A stretch of 64,000 nucleotides of DNA from Sphaerisporangium corydalis (lineage in GTDB: Bacteria; Actinomycetota; Actinomycetes; Streptosporangiales; Streptosporangiaceae): assembly GCF_025506355.1 (NCBI RefSeq), contig NZ_JANZYP010000030.1, positions 1 to 64,000 on the forward strand, read 5' to 3'. The position numbers and the translations under genes are program-made. The notes beneath the pieces were generated by a model. That model searched no databases. It saw nothing but the letters and a program-made list of their open reading frames with translations, and was not told the origin of the DNA. Shown here one piece after another: positions 28,669-37,887 of this stretch; within the stretch, counting starts at the first letter, position 1; every line of letters begins with the position of its first letter.

Positions 28669-29541
28669 ATGGCGCTGCTGAAACGGTCAAGCCCGGCCGA
28701 CGACGACCCGGCCGCCGCCTCCGACTCCGAGGCCGATGGGCGCATGTCGCTCATGGATCATCTCCGTGAGCTGCGCAACCGTCTGGTCAAGGCGATCCTG
28801 GGCCTGACCGTGGGCACCGCGATCGGTTTCGCCTTCTTCGACCGGCTCTGGGTGTTCATGACCGGCCCCTACTGCCGGCTGCCCGCCGCCCACAAGCTCA
28901 AGGACGGCGAGTGCACCCTGGTGGTCCAGGGGGTGTTCGAGGGCTTCATGGTCAACCTCCAGGTCGCCCTGATGTTCGGGGCGGTGGTCGCCGCGCCGAT
29001 CTGGCTGTACCAGATCTGGGCGTTCGTCACCCCTGGTCTGTACCGCAACGAGCGGCGCTACTCGCTGTCGTTCATCGCCCTGTCGGTCCCGCTGTTCGCC
29101 GCGGGCGCCGCCCTGGCGTACCTCACGATGGACAAGGGCCTGTCGCTGCTCCTCGGGTTCGCCCCGGGCAACGTGATCCCGCTGATCAGCATGGACCAGT
29201 ACGTCGGGTTCATGATGGCCATGCTGGTGATCTTCGGTCTGTCGTTCGAGCTACCGCTGCTGCTGGTCTTCCTGAACCTCATCGGCGTCCTGCCGTTCCG
29301 CCTGGTCAGCAAGCACCAGCGCATGGTCATCTTCCTGATGTTCGTGTTCGCGGCCGTCGCCACGCCGAGCCAGGACCCGATCACCATGCTGGCGCTGGCG
29401 CTCCCCATGGTCGGCATGTTCCTGGTGGCCGAGGTCATCATGTACTTCCACGACCGCAAGAAGGACGAGCTGGAGGCGCAACGCCAGCGCGAGCTGGAAG
29501 AGGAGCTCGACGGCACCGCCGCCGCCACCACCGACGAGTGA
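28669..29541 (+). CDS. tatC: Twin-arginine translocase subunit TatC
   Basis: A protein of 290 aa with six transmembrane helices. It starts with SLMDHLRELRNRLVKAILGL, the family signature whose acidic site binds the twin-arginine signal. Also visible are FVTPGLYRNERRY and FELPLLLVFLNLIGVL. The C-terminal tail is highly charged. It is 44 bp from tatA and probably co-transcribed. No tatB is seen in the window. Confidence 0.95.
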   Translation: MALLKRSSPADDDPAAASDSEADGRMSLMDHLRELRNRLVKAILGLTVGTAIGFAFFDRLWVFMTGPYCRLPAAHKLKDGECTLVVQGVFEGFMVNLQVALMFGAVVAAPIWLYQIWAFVTPGLYRNERRYSLSFIALSVPLFAAGAALAYLTMDKGLSLLLGFAPGNVIPLISMDQYVGFMMAMLVIFGLSFELPLLLVFLNLIGVLPFRLVSKHQRMVIFLMFVFAAVATPSQDPITMLALALPMVGMFLVAEVIMYFHDRKKDELEAQRQRELEEELDGTAAATTDE

Positions 29542-29613
29542 GATCGCCGGGTCGCCGATCGTGATCAAGCCAGACCCCTGGATCGGCCGGGCCGGTACGG
29601 ATAGGTTCCGGCT

Positions 29614-30501
29614 GTGGCAGGTGAGCTGGTAGTCCTCGTGAACCCCGCGGCCCGTGGCGGCCGCACCCTCCGCTTCCTCGATCCTGTCGTGCGCCGCCTG
29701 CGTGCCGGGGACCGGCCGGTCTCGGTGATCGTCGGCACCTCCGCCCAGGACGCCCTGGAACGGGCCTGCACGGCCGTCGCCGAGGGCCCGGAGGCCCTGG
29801 TGGCCTTCGGGGGCGACGGGCTGGTGCATCTCGCGGTCCAGGCCGTGGCCGGCACCGACGTGCCCCTCGGGATCATCCCGGCCGGCACCGGGAACGACAT
29901 CGCCGGCGCCCTCGGCATCCCCAGGCGCGATCCGCTCGCCGCCGCCGCCATCGTGACCGAGGGCCGGGTCCGCGTCGTGGACGCGGCCAGGATCGGCGAG
30001 GACGAGTGGTTCGCCGGGGTGGTGGCCTGCGGGTTCGACTCCAAGGTCAACGAGCGGGCCAACCAGATGACCAGCCCGCCGGGCATGGCCAGGTACCTGG
30101 TCGCCATGGTCCAGGAGCTGCGCTCGTTCACGCCCATCCCCTTCACCATCACCGTCGACGGCGTGGTGATCCGGCAGGACGCCATGATGGTCGCCGTCGG
30201 CAACACCGGCACCTACGGGGCCGGCATGCGGGTCTGCCCGCAGGCCGAGCCCGACGACGGGCTGCTCGACGTCCTGGTGGTCGGGGAGATCCCCAAGGCG
30301 GCCTTCCTGCGGACCTTCCCCCGCGTCTACCGGGGCACCCATCTCGGCCACCCCGCCATCTCCACCCACCGCGGCCGCGTGGTGACGCTGGACGCCCCCG
30401 GCACCGTCGCCTACGCCGACGGCGAGCGCATCGCCCCCCTCCCGCTGACCTGCGCCGTCCAGCCCGGCGCCCTCCGCGTGCTCGCCCCCGGCGGCGCCTG
30501 A
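29614..30501 (+). CDS. Diacylglycerol kinase / lipid kinase (DagK/YegS family)
   Basis: A protein of 295 aa with a DAGK catalytic domain: VNPAARGG at the N-terminus, the nucleotide-binding FGGDGLVHLAVQAVAG, and IIPAGTGNDIAGALGIP. The C-terminal beta-sandwich contains PDDGLLDVLVVGE and AYADGERI. It phosphorylates a lipid, most likely diacylglycerol, at the membrane. GTG 29614 follows TAGGTT (29602-29607) by 6 nt with no ribosome-binding site, consistent with a leaderless mRNA. Confidence 0.9.
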   Translation: MAGELVVLVNPAARGGRTLRFLDPVVRRLRAGDRPVSVIVGTSAQDALERACTAVAEGPEALVAFGGDGLVHLAVQAVAGTDVPLGIIPAGTGNDIAGALGIPRRDPLAAAAIVTEGRVRVVDAARIGEDEWFAGVVACGFDSKVNERANQMTSPPGMARYLVAMVQELRSFTPIPFTITVDGVVIRQDAMMVAVGNTGTYGAGMRVCPQAEPDDGLLDVLVVGEIPKAAFLRTFPRVYRGTHLGHPAISTHRGRVVTLDAPGTVAYADGERIAPLPLTCAVQPGALRVLAPGGA

Positions 30502-30576
30502 CCCCCATCACCCGCCGCCCAGGGACCGGGGGCGGCACCGTCCCCGCCTCGATCCGAGGTCGTCCATGAGGACCCC

Positions 30577-30622
30577 TTGACGATTTTTTGTATGTCGCGT
30601 AATTTAATGACGCGACATACAA
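30577..30622 (+). promoter_or_regulatory. Promoter with perfect palindromic operator upstream of the MBL gene
   Basis: TTGACG (30577-30582), a 17-bp spacer and TAATTT (30600-30605) form a good housekeeping promoter. A perfect 13-bp inverted repeat, TTGTATGTCGCGT (30588-30600) and ACGCGACATACAA (30610-30622) with a 9-bp gap, covers the spacer and flanks the -10. A bound dimer would block RNA polymerase. The MarR protein at 32193-32657 is the obvious candidate ligand. Confidence 0.75.
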
Positions 30623-30640
30623 TCTCTTGGGGGATCTCGA

Positions 30641-31534
30641 ATGAATATTCACGCGGACGACGCCTCGGCGGATCCGATCAAGCGCGTATCGGTCATCAGC
30701 ACGGGCACGGTGGCCATCCGGCCCGAGCACGTCGGGCCGACCTGGAAGAACATGTACTTCTGGCTGTTCACCTCGACACGCTGGACCGCACCCCGGCCGA
30801 TCAACGTGTACGTGATCGAGCACCGCGACGGCGTGGTGCTCTTCGACACCGGGCAGGACCGCGCGTCGGTGACCGATCCGGGCTACTTCCCCGGCGGGCT
30901 CAACGGGCTGGTCTACTCGCGCCTCGCGAAGTTCGCCATCGAGCCCGACCAGACGCTCACCACCGGCCTGTCCCGGCTCGGGTACGGCATCGGCGACGTG
31001 GACACCGCGGTGATCTCCCACCTGCACCAGGACCACATCGGCGGGCTGCCGCTGCTCGGCGGCGCCGAGGTCATCACCAGCCAGGCCGAGTGGGCGTCCC
31101 TGCACGGGCCGTTCCCCGAGGCGCGCGGCCTGATGCCCTCGCACATCGACCTGCCGGGGCTGAAGTGGCGGCGGGTCACCCCCGAACCGCTCGGAGACCC
31201 GGAGGTGGCACCGTTCACCACCGGCCACGACCTGTTCGGCGACGGGAGCCTCCTGCTGCTCCCCACCCCCGGGCACACCCCCGGGTCGCTGTCCATGCTG
31301 GTCCGCCGCCCCGGCCGCCCGCCGCTGCTGATGGTGGGCGACCTCACCTACGACGCCGACCTGCTGGCCGCCGGCTCGCTGCCCGGCGTGGGCGACAAGA
31401 AGCAGATGCGTGACGCCGTGGGCAAGGTCAACGCCCTGCGGGCCAAGCTGCCCGGCCTGACGGTCCTCGCGGCCCACGACCCCGGGGCGGCCGGCCGGCT
31501 CGCCGAGACGCTCGGCGAGCCGCGGAGCGCGTGA
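30641..31534 (+). CDS. Metallo-beta-lactamase-fold hydrolase (N-acyl-homoserine-lactonase-like)
   Basis: A protein of 297 aa. The dinuclear-metal motif HLHQDH is at residues 127-132, with further ligands in PTPGHTPGSLS, VGDLTYDA and AAHDPG. The N-terminal loop with Trp/Tyr-rich TWKNMYFWLFTSTRWT resembles the AHL-lactonase branch. It hydrolyses a lactone or ester, but the true substrate is unknown. GGGGGA precedes the ATG. It is under the palindromic operator at 30588-30622 and begins a probable operon with the SRPBCC and MarR genes. Confidence 0.85.
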   Translation: MNIHADDASADPIKRVSVISTGTVAIRPEHVGPTWKNMYFWLFTSTRWTAPRPINVYVIEHRDGVVLFDTGQDRASVTDPGYFPGGLNGLVYSRLAKFAIEPDQTLTTGLSRLGYGIGDVDTAVISHLHQDHIGGLPLLGGAEVITSQAEWASLHGPFPEARGLMPSHIDLPGLKWRRVTPEPLGDPEVAPFTTGHDLFGDGSLLLLPTPGHTPGSLSMLVRRPGRPPLLMVGDLTYDADLLAAGSLPGVGDKKQMRDAVGKVNALRAKLPGLTVLAAHDPGAAGRLAETLGEPRSA

Positions 31535-31608
31535 GCACCGGAGCCCTCCCCGCCGGATCCCGGTGTCCGGCCCGGCCCACCACCCGAGACTCGTTCAAGG
31601 AACAGATC

Positions 31609-32088
31609 ATGATCAAGGAATTCTTCGGATCCTCGCGGACCGGCAAGACCATCCGCTTCACCAACACCCTGCGCGTCGAGCGCCCGGCCGGCGTCGTCTT
31701 CGGCTACCTGGCCGACCTGCGCAACCTTCCCGCCTGGAACTACGCCATCCGCGAGACCCTGCCGGTCACGCCGGGACCCGCCCGCAGGGGAAGCGTCTAC
31801 GAGCAGACCCGCAGCCTGCCCCGGATCATGCGGGAACGGCTTGAGATCGTCGAGTTCGAGCCGGACCGCCGCCTGGTGATGGAAGGCGGCTTCGGCCCCT
31901 TCCAGGGACGCGCGACCTACGACCTCACGGGGTCGGGCACCGCGACCGACCTGGTCAACGAGTTCGAACTGGTCGCGGAGACCCTGCACGCGCCGAGCGG
32001 CCTGGTGGCCCGCGGCATGGCCGGCGCCGTCGCCAAGAACCTCCGCGTCCTGAAGGACATCCTGGAGACCTCGCCGACCGGACGATGA
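31609..32088 (+). CDS. SRPBCC (START-like) family protein
   Basis: A protein of 159 aa. It has the polyketide-cyclase/dehydrase START-like fold pattern: an N-terminal strand with NTLRVERPAGVVFGYLADLRNLPAWNYAI, central strands RERLEIVEFEPDRRLVMEGGFGPF, and the long C-terminal helix ARGMAGAVAKNLRVLKDILE. It binds small hydrophobic ligands and may act as an enzyme or carrier. ATG 31609 has AAGGA upstream. An in-frame GTG at 31531 overlaps the MBL stop (GTGA) and could give a 26-residue N-terminal extension. Confidence 0.78.
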   Translation: MIKEFFGSSRTGKTIRFTNTLRVERPAGVVFGYLADLRNLPAWNYAIRETLPVTPGPARRGSVYEQTRSLPRIMRERLEIVEFEPDRRLVMEGGFGPFQGRATYDLTGSGTATDLVNEFELVAETLHAPSGLVARGMAGAVAKNLRVLKDILETSPTGR

Positions 32089-32192
32089 CACGACATCATC
32101 TGCCGTAGCATGCACACGCGAGGACGTACGGGAGCGGCGCCCGAGGGGCGCGCTCCGCCCGAGAGTCTCCCGCTGAGAAAGGAACCGCGCCG

Positions 32193-32657
32193 GTGAGGGA
32201 CGCCGAAGAGTTCCGCTACCTGATCCTCGCGGTGCAGCGCGAGGGCAACCGCCTGCTCGCCGCCGCGCTCCGCCCGCTCGGCCTGACGCCGTCCCAGGGC
32301 GAGGTGGTGAGCGTCCTCGACGACCGGGGGCCCCTCACCCTCTCCGGGCTCGGCGAGCTGCTGGTCTGCGAGACGGGGGCCAATCCGAGCAGGCTGGTCG
32401 ACCGGCTCGTGACCGCGGGGATCGTCGAGCGGGTGACCGCCACCACCGACCGGCGGAACGTCACCCTGAGCCTCACGCCGGCCGGCCGGGAGCTGGCCGA
32501 ACGCGTCCAGGTGGTCCAGGACGGCCTGAACGGCGCGCTGGAGGAGATGCTGACCGGCCAGCCCGTCGCGCCCACGCTGACCACGCTCCGGGCCGTGGCC
32601 GCCCACTTCCCGGCCGGCGAGACCGTACGGCGGCGCAAGCAGGCCCCGGTCCGCTAG
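32193..32657 (+). CDS. MarR family transcriptional regulator
   Basis: A protein of 154 aa with a winged-helix core. Visible are LRPLGLTPSQGEVVSVLDDRGPLTLSGLGELL and the recognition helix GANPSRLVDRLVTAGIVERV. The wing is TTDRRNVTLSLTPAGREL. It likely acts as a dimeric repressor on palindromic DNA, plausibly the operator at 30588-30622 of the same gene group. It follows the SRPBCC gene by 104 bp. A clean hairpin follows the stop. Confidence 0.88.
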   Translation: MRDAEEFRYLILAVQREGNRLLAAALRPLGLTPSQGEVVSVLDDRGPLTLSGLGELLVCETGANPSRLVDRLVTAGIVERVTATTDRRNVTLSLTPAGRELAERVQVVQDGLNGALEEMLTGQPVAPTLTTLRAVAAHFPAGETVRRRKQAPVR

Positions 32658-32688
32658 GCGGGCCCCGGTCCGTAAGGGGAGGGCCCGC
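32658..32688 (+). terminator. Hairpin after the marR gene
   Basis: GCGGGCCC (32658-32665) pairs perfectly with GGGCCCGC (32681-32688) around a 15-nt loop, immediately after the stop codon. Confidence 0.5.
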
Positions 32689-32759
32689 GCGGCCGGGAGT
32701 ACCCGAAAGCGCGGCGGAGCCAGCCGGACCGGAATACGGTTATCGGTAGGGTGAAGTGC

Positions 32760-35510
32760 ATGACGACGCCTGCGGAACGCTACGCCGCCTTCCGTGAGAA
32801 GCATGCCGCCAGCGGGCCCGCGCTCACCTCCTTCCAGGGTCTGTACGATTTCGAGCTGGACCCGTTCCAGATCGACGCCTGCAGCGCGCTGGAGGCCGGC
32901 GACGGCGTGCTGGTGGCGGCCCCCACCGGTTCCGGCAAGACCGTCGTGGGCGAGTTCGCCGTGCACCTGGCCCTCGAGCAGGGCAGCAAGTGCTTCTACA
33001 CCACGCCGATCAAGGCGCTGTCCAACCAGAAGTACAACGATCTCGCCCGCCGGCACGGGGCCGGGAACGTCGGGCTGCTCACCGGCGACAACAGCGTCAA
33101 CGGTGAGGCGCCGATCGTGGTCATGACCACCGAAGTGCTGCGCAACATGCTCTACGCCGGCTCCACGACCCTCACCGGCCTGAGCCACGTGGTCATGGAC
33201 GAGGTCCACTACCTCGCCGACCGCTTCCGCGGCGCTGTGTGGGAAGAGGTGATCATCCACCTGCCCGAGTCGGTGCGCGTCGTGGCCCTGTCGGCGACCG
33301 TCAGCAACGCCGAGGAGTTCGGCGAGTGGCTCGGCGAGGTGCGCGGCGACACCACGGTGATCGTCGACGAGCACCGCCCGGTGCCGCTGTGGCAGCACAT
33401 GCTGGTCGGCGACAAGCTGTACGACCTGTTCGTGGACGAGGACAACCGGCCCCGCATCAACCCCAGCCTCATGCGGATCTCCCGGGACGAGCAGCGCCTG
33501 GCCCAGGCGCGCGGGCGGCGCGGCTACTCGCGCCCGCGCCGCTCCGCAGGCGGCGCCGGCCGCTCCGACGCCATCGAGAAGCTTGACTCCGAGGGCCTGC
33601 TGCCCGCGATCACCTTCATCTTCTCCCGGGCCGGGTGCGACGCCGCCGTCCTGCAGTGCCTGCACGCCGGGATCCGGCTGACCACCGACAGCGACCGCCA
33701 CGAGATCCGGCAGATCGTCGACGAGCGCACCTCCCACCTGCCCGACGAGGACCTGGCCGTCCTCGGCTACCTCGAATGGCGCGACTGCCTGGAGCGCGGC
33801 CTGGCCGCCCACCACGCCGGCATGCTCCCGGCCTTCAAGGAGGTCGTCGAGGAGCTGTTCACCCGCGGCCTGGTCAAGGCGGTGTTCGCCACCGAGACCC
33901 TGGCCCTGGGCATCAACATGCCCGCCAGGTCCGTCGTCATCGAGAAGCTCGACAAGTGGAACGGCGAGACCCACGCCGACCTCACCCCGGGGGAGTACAC
34001 CCAGCTCACCGGGCGTGCCGGGCGGCGCGGCATCGACGTCGAGGGCCACGCCGTGGTCGCCTGGCAGCCCGGCATGGACCCGGTCGCCGTCGCGGGCCTG
34101 GCCAGCACCCGCACCTACCCGCTGCGCTCCAGCTTCCGTCCCTCGTACAACATGGCGGTCAACCTGGTCGGCCAGGTCGGCCGCGAGCGGGCCCGCACCC
34201 TGCTGGAGGCCTCGTTCGCCCAGTTCCAGGCCGACCGCGCGGTGGTCGGCATCGCCAAGCAGGTGCGGCGGGCCGAGGAGGCGCTCGAAGGCTACTCCGA
34301 GGCCATGACCTGCCACCTCGGCGACTTCCAGGAGTACGCCCGCATGCGCAGGGAGCTGTCCGACAAGGAGGCCGACCTGTCGCGCCAGCGGGGCACGGTC
34401 CGCCGCGCGCAGGCCGTGCGCTCCCTGGAGGCGCTGAAGCCCGGCGACGTCATCCGCGTCCCGGGGGGCAGGCGCGCGGGCCTGGCGGTCATCCTGGACC
34501 CCGGGCTGACCATGCGCACCGAAGGCCCCTCCCCGCTGGTGCTGACCATCGGCAAACAGGTCAAGCGGCTGTCGGCGGCCGACTTCCCCGTCCCGGTCGA
34601 GCCGGTGGAGCGCCTGCGCATCCCCAAGGGGTTCAACCCGCGGGCGCCCAAGGACCGTGCCAACCTCGTCGCGACCCTGCACGCCAAGATCGGTGACCGC
34701 GACCTGGGCCGCCCGGTCCGGGCCAGGGACCACGAGACCGACAGCATGCAGACCCGGGGCGGCACCCCCGGCACCCCCGAGTGGGAGATCGCCGAGCTGC
34801 GCCGCGAGCTGCGCGCCCACCCCTGCCACGGCTGCGACGAGCGTGAGGACCACGCCCGCTGGGCCGAGCGCTACTACAAGCTGCTGCGCGAGACCGAGGG
34901 GCTGCGGCGGCGGGTGGAGAGCCGGTCCCACGTCATCGCCCGCACCTTCGACCGGGTCTGCGGCGTCCTCGACCAGCTCGGCTACCTGGACGGGGAGGCC
35001 GTCACGCCCGAGGGCCGCCGCCTGGCCCAGCTCTACACCGAGCTCGACCTGCTCACCGCCGAGTGCCTGCGGGCCGGCATCTGGGAGGAGCTGGACCCGG
35101 CCGAGCTGGCCGCGTGCGTGTCGTCCCTGGTGTTCGAGTCCCGGCAGGCCGACGACGCGCGGCAGCCGAAGATCCCCGCGGGCGGGGCCAAGGAGGCGCT
35201 CGCGGCCACGGTGCGGATCTTCGTCGAGCTGGAGGACATCGAGCGCGACCACGGGCTGTCGTTCATCAGGGAGCCCGACTTCGGGTTCGCCTGGGCGGCC
35301 TTCCGCTGGGCCAAGGGCCACACCCTGGACGCGGTGCTCACCGACGGCGACCTGGCCGCCGGGGACTTCGTGCGGTGGGTCAAGCAGCTTCTCGATCTGC
35401 TCGACCAGGTCGGCAAGGCCGCCCCGCCGAACAGCAAGGTCAAGCAGAACACCGCCAAGGCCATCGACGCCCTGCGCCGCGGCGTCGTCGCCTACTCCTC
35501 GGTCGCCTGA
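32760..35510 (+). CDS. helY: Ski2-like DEVH-box RNA helicase HelY
   Basis: A protein of 916 aa. Helicase motifs are I (APTGSGKT), II (DEVH), III (SAT in VVALSATVS) and VI (QLTGRAGRRGID). A ratchet/beta-barrel region follows, then a C-terminal DSHCT domain (AELAACVSSLVFESRQ). Relatives of Ski2/Mtr4 act in RNA processing and decay. HelY commonly follows tatAC in actinobacteria; here a DagK gene and an MBL/SRPBCC/MarR group lie between. ATG 32760 is 7 nt after TAGGGT (32747-32752), so the mRNA is probably leaderless. A GTG at 32751 falls inside the -10 and is rejected. Confidence 0.94.
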   Translation: MTTPAERYAAFREKHAASGPALTSFQGLYDFELDPFQIDACSALEAGDGVLVAAPTGSGKTVVGEFAVHLALEQGSKCFYTTPIKALSNQKYNDLARRHGAGNVGLLTGDNSVNGEAPIVVMTTEVLRNMLYAGSTTLTGLSHVVMDEVHYLADRFRGAVWEEVIIHLPESVRVVALSATVSNAEEFGEWLGEVRGDTTVIVDEHRPVPLWQHMLVGDKLYDLFVDEDNRPRINPSLMRISRDEQRLAQARGRRGYSRPRRSAGGAGRSDAIEKLDSEGLLPAITFIFSRAGCDAAVLQCLHAGIRLTTDSDRHEIRQIVDERTSHLPDEDLAVLGYLEWRDCLERGLAAHHAGMLPAFKEVVEELFTRGLVKAVFATETLALGINMPARSVVIEKLDKWNGETHADLTPGEYTQLTGRAGRRGIDVEGHAVVAWQPGMDPVAVAGLASTRTYPLRSSFRPSYNMAVNLVGQVGRERARTLLEASFAQFQADRAVVGIAKQVRRAEEALEGYSEAMTCHLGDFQEYARMRRELSDKEADLSRQRGTVRRAQAVRSLEALKPGDVIRVPGGRRAGLAVILDPGLTMRTEGPSPLVLTIGKQVKRLSAADFPVPVEPVERLRIPKGFNPRAPKDRANLVATLHAKIGDRDLGRPVRARDHETDSMQTRGGTPGTPEWEIAELRRELRAHPCHGCDEREDHARWAERYYKLLRETEGLRRRVESRSHVIARTFDRVCGVLDQLGYLDGEAVTPEGRRLAQLYTELDLLTAECLRAGIWEELDPAELAACVSSLVFESRQADDARQPKIPAGGAKEALAATVRIFVELEDIERDHGLSFIREPDFGFAWAAFRWAKGHTLDAVLTDGDLAAGDFVRWVKQLLDLLDQVGKAAPPNSKVKQNTAKAIDALRRGVVAYSSVA

Positions 35511-35546
35511 CCCGGCGGGCCGGGGCGGACCTGACGCCCGGCGCGG

Positions 35547-36968
35547 TCAGGTGTGGGTGAAGCGGACTTCCCTGGTGAGCAGGTCGGCGCGGGCCAGGCG
35601 CACCTGGACGCGCTCGCCCAGTGGCAGGTCCGCGCCGTCGCAACGGGCCACCACGGCGGGGTCGGTGAGCTGCACGATCCCGCCCGGTCTGCCCTCCTCG
35701 ACGTCGACCACGACCGCGTCGAAGGCCTGACCCACCCGGTCGCGCAGCACGAACGCCTCCACCAGGTCCACGCAGGCGCGCTCGACGGCGGCGGCCCGGC
35801 GCCCGGTGCCCGTCATCAGCGCGGGCAGCACCTCAAGGGCCTCCTGGACCGGCTCGGGCACCGGCACGCCCTCGGCCACCGCCAGGCACAGCTCGGTGCC
35901 GTACCGGTCGACCAGGCGGCGCAGCGGGGCGGTCACGTGGGCGTACGGCGCGGCGACGGCGGCGTGGGTGGCGTCCCTCGGCGGCTCGCCGTTGAACGCG
36001 GTGTACCCGGCGCCGCGCAGCAGCACCGTGGCCTCCTTCAGGAACGCGGCGTTGCCGGGAGTCCTCGGGTCGAGCGCGCGCACGACCTCGCCGAACGACG
36101 TGCCCTCGGGCCAGGACACCCCGAGCGCCATGGCCATCCTGCGCACCCGCGCGACCGTGTCCCGTGGGGCGGGCGGGAGCGTGCGCAGCACGCCCATCTC
36201 GGCGTCGAGCATCATCGTGGCCGCCGCCATGCCGGTCATCAGTGAGATCTGCGCGTTCCACTCCTCGGCGGGCAGCGGCGAGCGGAACTCGACGCGGTAG
36301 CCGTCGGAGTGGGGGACGACCTCCTGCTCGGGCGTGGGCAGGCTCACCCCGCCGCGCGCCCGTTCCAGGTCCAGGCGCAGCTTCCCGATGACGGGCAGCA
36401 GGCGCAGCGTGCCGTCGGCGGTGCCGGTGTCGACCGCCGCCTGCACGTAGTCGTAGTCGAGCCGCTCGCGGCTGCGCACCAGCGCCCGGCCGACGTCGGC
36501 CCCCACCGTCCGGCCGCCTTCGTCCAGGTCCAGGCACCACAGCGCGGCCGGCCTGACCACCCCGGGCAGCAGGCTGGCCGCCCCCTCCGACAGCACGGCG
36601 GGATGCAGCGGGACGCGCGCGTCCGGCATGTACACGGTCTCGCCGCGCCGTCTGGCCTCGGCGTCGATCACGCCCCCAGGGACGACGAACGAGCCGACGT
36701 CGGCGATGGCGTACCACACGCGGTAGCCGCCGGGCCGTTCCTCGATGCACAGGGCCTGGTCGAGGTCCATCGACCCTCGGGGGTCGACCGTCAGCAGCGG
36801 CAGGTCCGTGCGGTCGGGAAGGGCGGGCAGGGCGGCCGAGGCCACCCGCTCGGCCTCCTCCAGCACGGGCCGGGGAAACTCCAGGGGGAGCTCCAGCTCA
36901 CCGCGGATGCGATCGAACCCCTCGGAGAGCCGCGGAGCTTCGGTCACATCTATCGTTTTGGGGCGCAC
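35547..36968 (-). CDS. RNB-domain exoribonuclease (RNase II/R family, short form)
   Basis: A protein of 473 aa centred on an RNB domain. The catalytic acidic motif is TVDPRGSMDLDQAL. Next come YAIADVGSFV and ARRRGETVYMPDARVPLHP. Near the end is the RNA-binding segment YAHVTAPLRRLVDRY. It lacks the cold-shock domains of full RNase R, as is usual for the actinobacterial short form. It would degrade RNA 3'-5'. GTG 36968 follows TAAGAT (36980-36975) by 6 nt, leaderless type. It converges on helY with 36 bp between stops; imperfect GC-rich arms spanning both stops may terminate both. Confidence 0.9.
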   Translation of the reverse strand: MRPKTIDVTEAPRLSEGFDRIRGELELPLEFPRPVLEEAERVASAALPALPDRTDLPLLTVDPRGSMDLDQALCIEERPGGYRVWYAIADVGSFVVPGGVIDAEARRRGETVYMPDARVPLHPAVLSEGAASLLPGVVRPAALWCLDLDEGGRTVGADVGRALVRSRERLDYDYVQAAVDTGTADGTLRLLPVIGKLRLDLERARGGVSLPTPEQEVVPHSDGYRVEFRSPLPAEEWNAQISLMTGMAAATMMLDAEMGVLRTLPPAPRDTVARVRRMAMALGVSWPEGTSFGEVVRALDPRTPGNAAFLKEATVLLRGAGYTAFNGEPPRDATHAAVAAPYAHVTAPLRRLVDRYGTELCLAVAEGVPVPEPVQEALEVLPALMTGTGRRAAAVERACVDLVEAFVLRDRVGQAFDAVVVDVEEGRPGGIVQLTDPAVVARCDGADLPLGERVQVRLARADLLTREVRFTHT

Positions 36969-36977
36969 ACCAGGATC

Positions 36978-37883
36978 TTAGGGGGCCAGCACGGCGAGCA
37001 GGCGGTTCAAGGGGCCGTCGAGCCCGTAGCGGTCGGCCAGCGTGACCAGCGCCTCGGGGTCGCGCGCCCCCGTCGGGCGGGCGATCGCGACGTCGGGCAG
37101 CGGCGCGTCGCCGGCGACCTTGACCACGGCGGGGGCGACGGCGAGGTAGTCGCGGGCCTTGCCGAGCTTCAGCCGGCTGCCGGCCGGGAACCCGTCGGTG
37201 ACCCCGCCGTCGAGCGCGTCGAGGATGGCCCGCAGCGAGCCGAACCGGGTGATGAGCGCCGCCGCCGTCTTGTCGCCGACCCCGGGGACCCCGGGCAGGC
37301 CGTCGCTCGGGTCGCCGCGCAGCGTCGCGAAGTCGGCGTACGCGCGGCCGGGGATGCCGTACCTGGACGTCACCCCCGCCTCGTCGATCACCTGGAGGTT
37401 GCGAATTCCCTTTATGGTGTAAAGGACGCGGCACGGCTGATCGTCGTTGACGAGCTGGAACAGGTCGCGGTCGCCGGTGACGATCTCGACCTCGCCCGGC
37501 GCGCGGGTCGCGTAGGTGCCGATGACGTCGTCCGCCTCGTACCCCTCGACGCCGACCCTGGCGATGCCCACGGCGTCGAGCACCTGCTCGATCACCGGGA
37601 CCTGCGGGGACAGGGTGTCGGGGATCTCCTCCTCGTGCCCGGTCGCCACCCGGTGGGCCTTGTAGGAGGGGATGGCCGCCACCCGGAAGGCCGGCCGCCA
37701 GTCGGCGTCCATGCACGCCACGATCTCGTCGGGGGAGTTCGCGCGGACCAGGGTGGCGATCATGTCGATCAGCCCCCTGACGGCGTTGACCGGCATGCCG
37801 TCAGGCGCGGTCATCGACTCGGGGACCCCGTAGTAGGCCCGGAAGTACAGCGATGGGGTGTCGAGAAGCATCAGCCCTGGCAT
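36978..37883 (-). CDS. 5'-3' exonuclease (Pol I N-terminal/FEN-like, stand-alone)
   Basis: A protein of 301 aa equivalent to the 5'-nuclease domain of DNA polymerase I without the polymerase. Acidic metal ligands are in MLLDTPSLYFRAYYG, CMDADWRPAFR, GYEADDVIGT and VTGDRDLFQLV. The helix-hairpin-helix is DPSDGLPGVPGVGDKTAAALI. It acts on flap or primer structures. The ATG is 4 nt after the stop of the SpoIIE-type phosphatase gene, and GGAAGG overlaps that stop, so the two are coupled. It ends 9 bp before the RNB gene start, which seems to have its own promoter. Confidence 0.92.
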   Translation of the reverse strand: MPGLMLLDTPSLYFRAYYGVPESMTAPDGMPVNAVRGLIDMIATLVRANSPDEIVACMDADWRPAFRVAAIPSYKAHRVATGHEEEIPDTLSPQVPVIEQVLDAVGIARVGVEGYEADDVIGTYATRAPGEVEIVTGDRDLFQLVNDDQPCRVLYTIKGIRNLQVIDEAGVTSRYGIPGRAYADFATLRGDPSDGLPGVPGVGDKTAAALITRFGSLRAILDALDGGVTDGFPAGSRLKLGKARDYLAVAPAVVKVAGDAPLPDVAIARPTGARDPEALVTLADRYGLDGPLNRLLAVLAP

Positions 37884-37887
37884 GGGC

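Noticed and set aside
31917-35321. 1134-aa minus-strand frame antisense to helY
   Set aside because: It is a shadow frame of a high-GC gene; all helicase motifs are on the plus strand.
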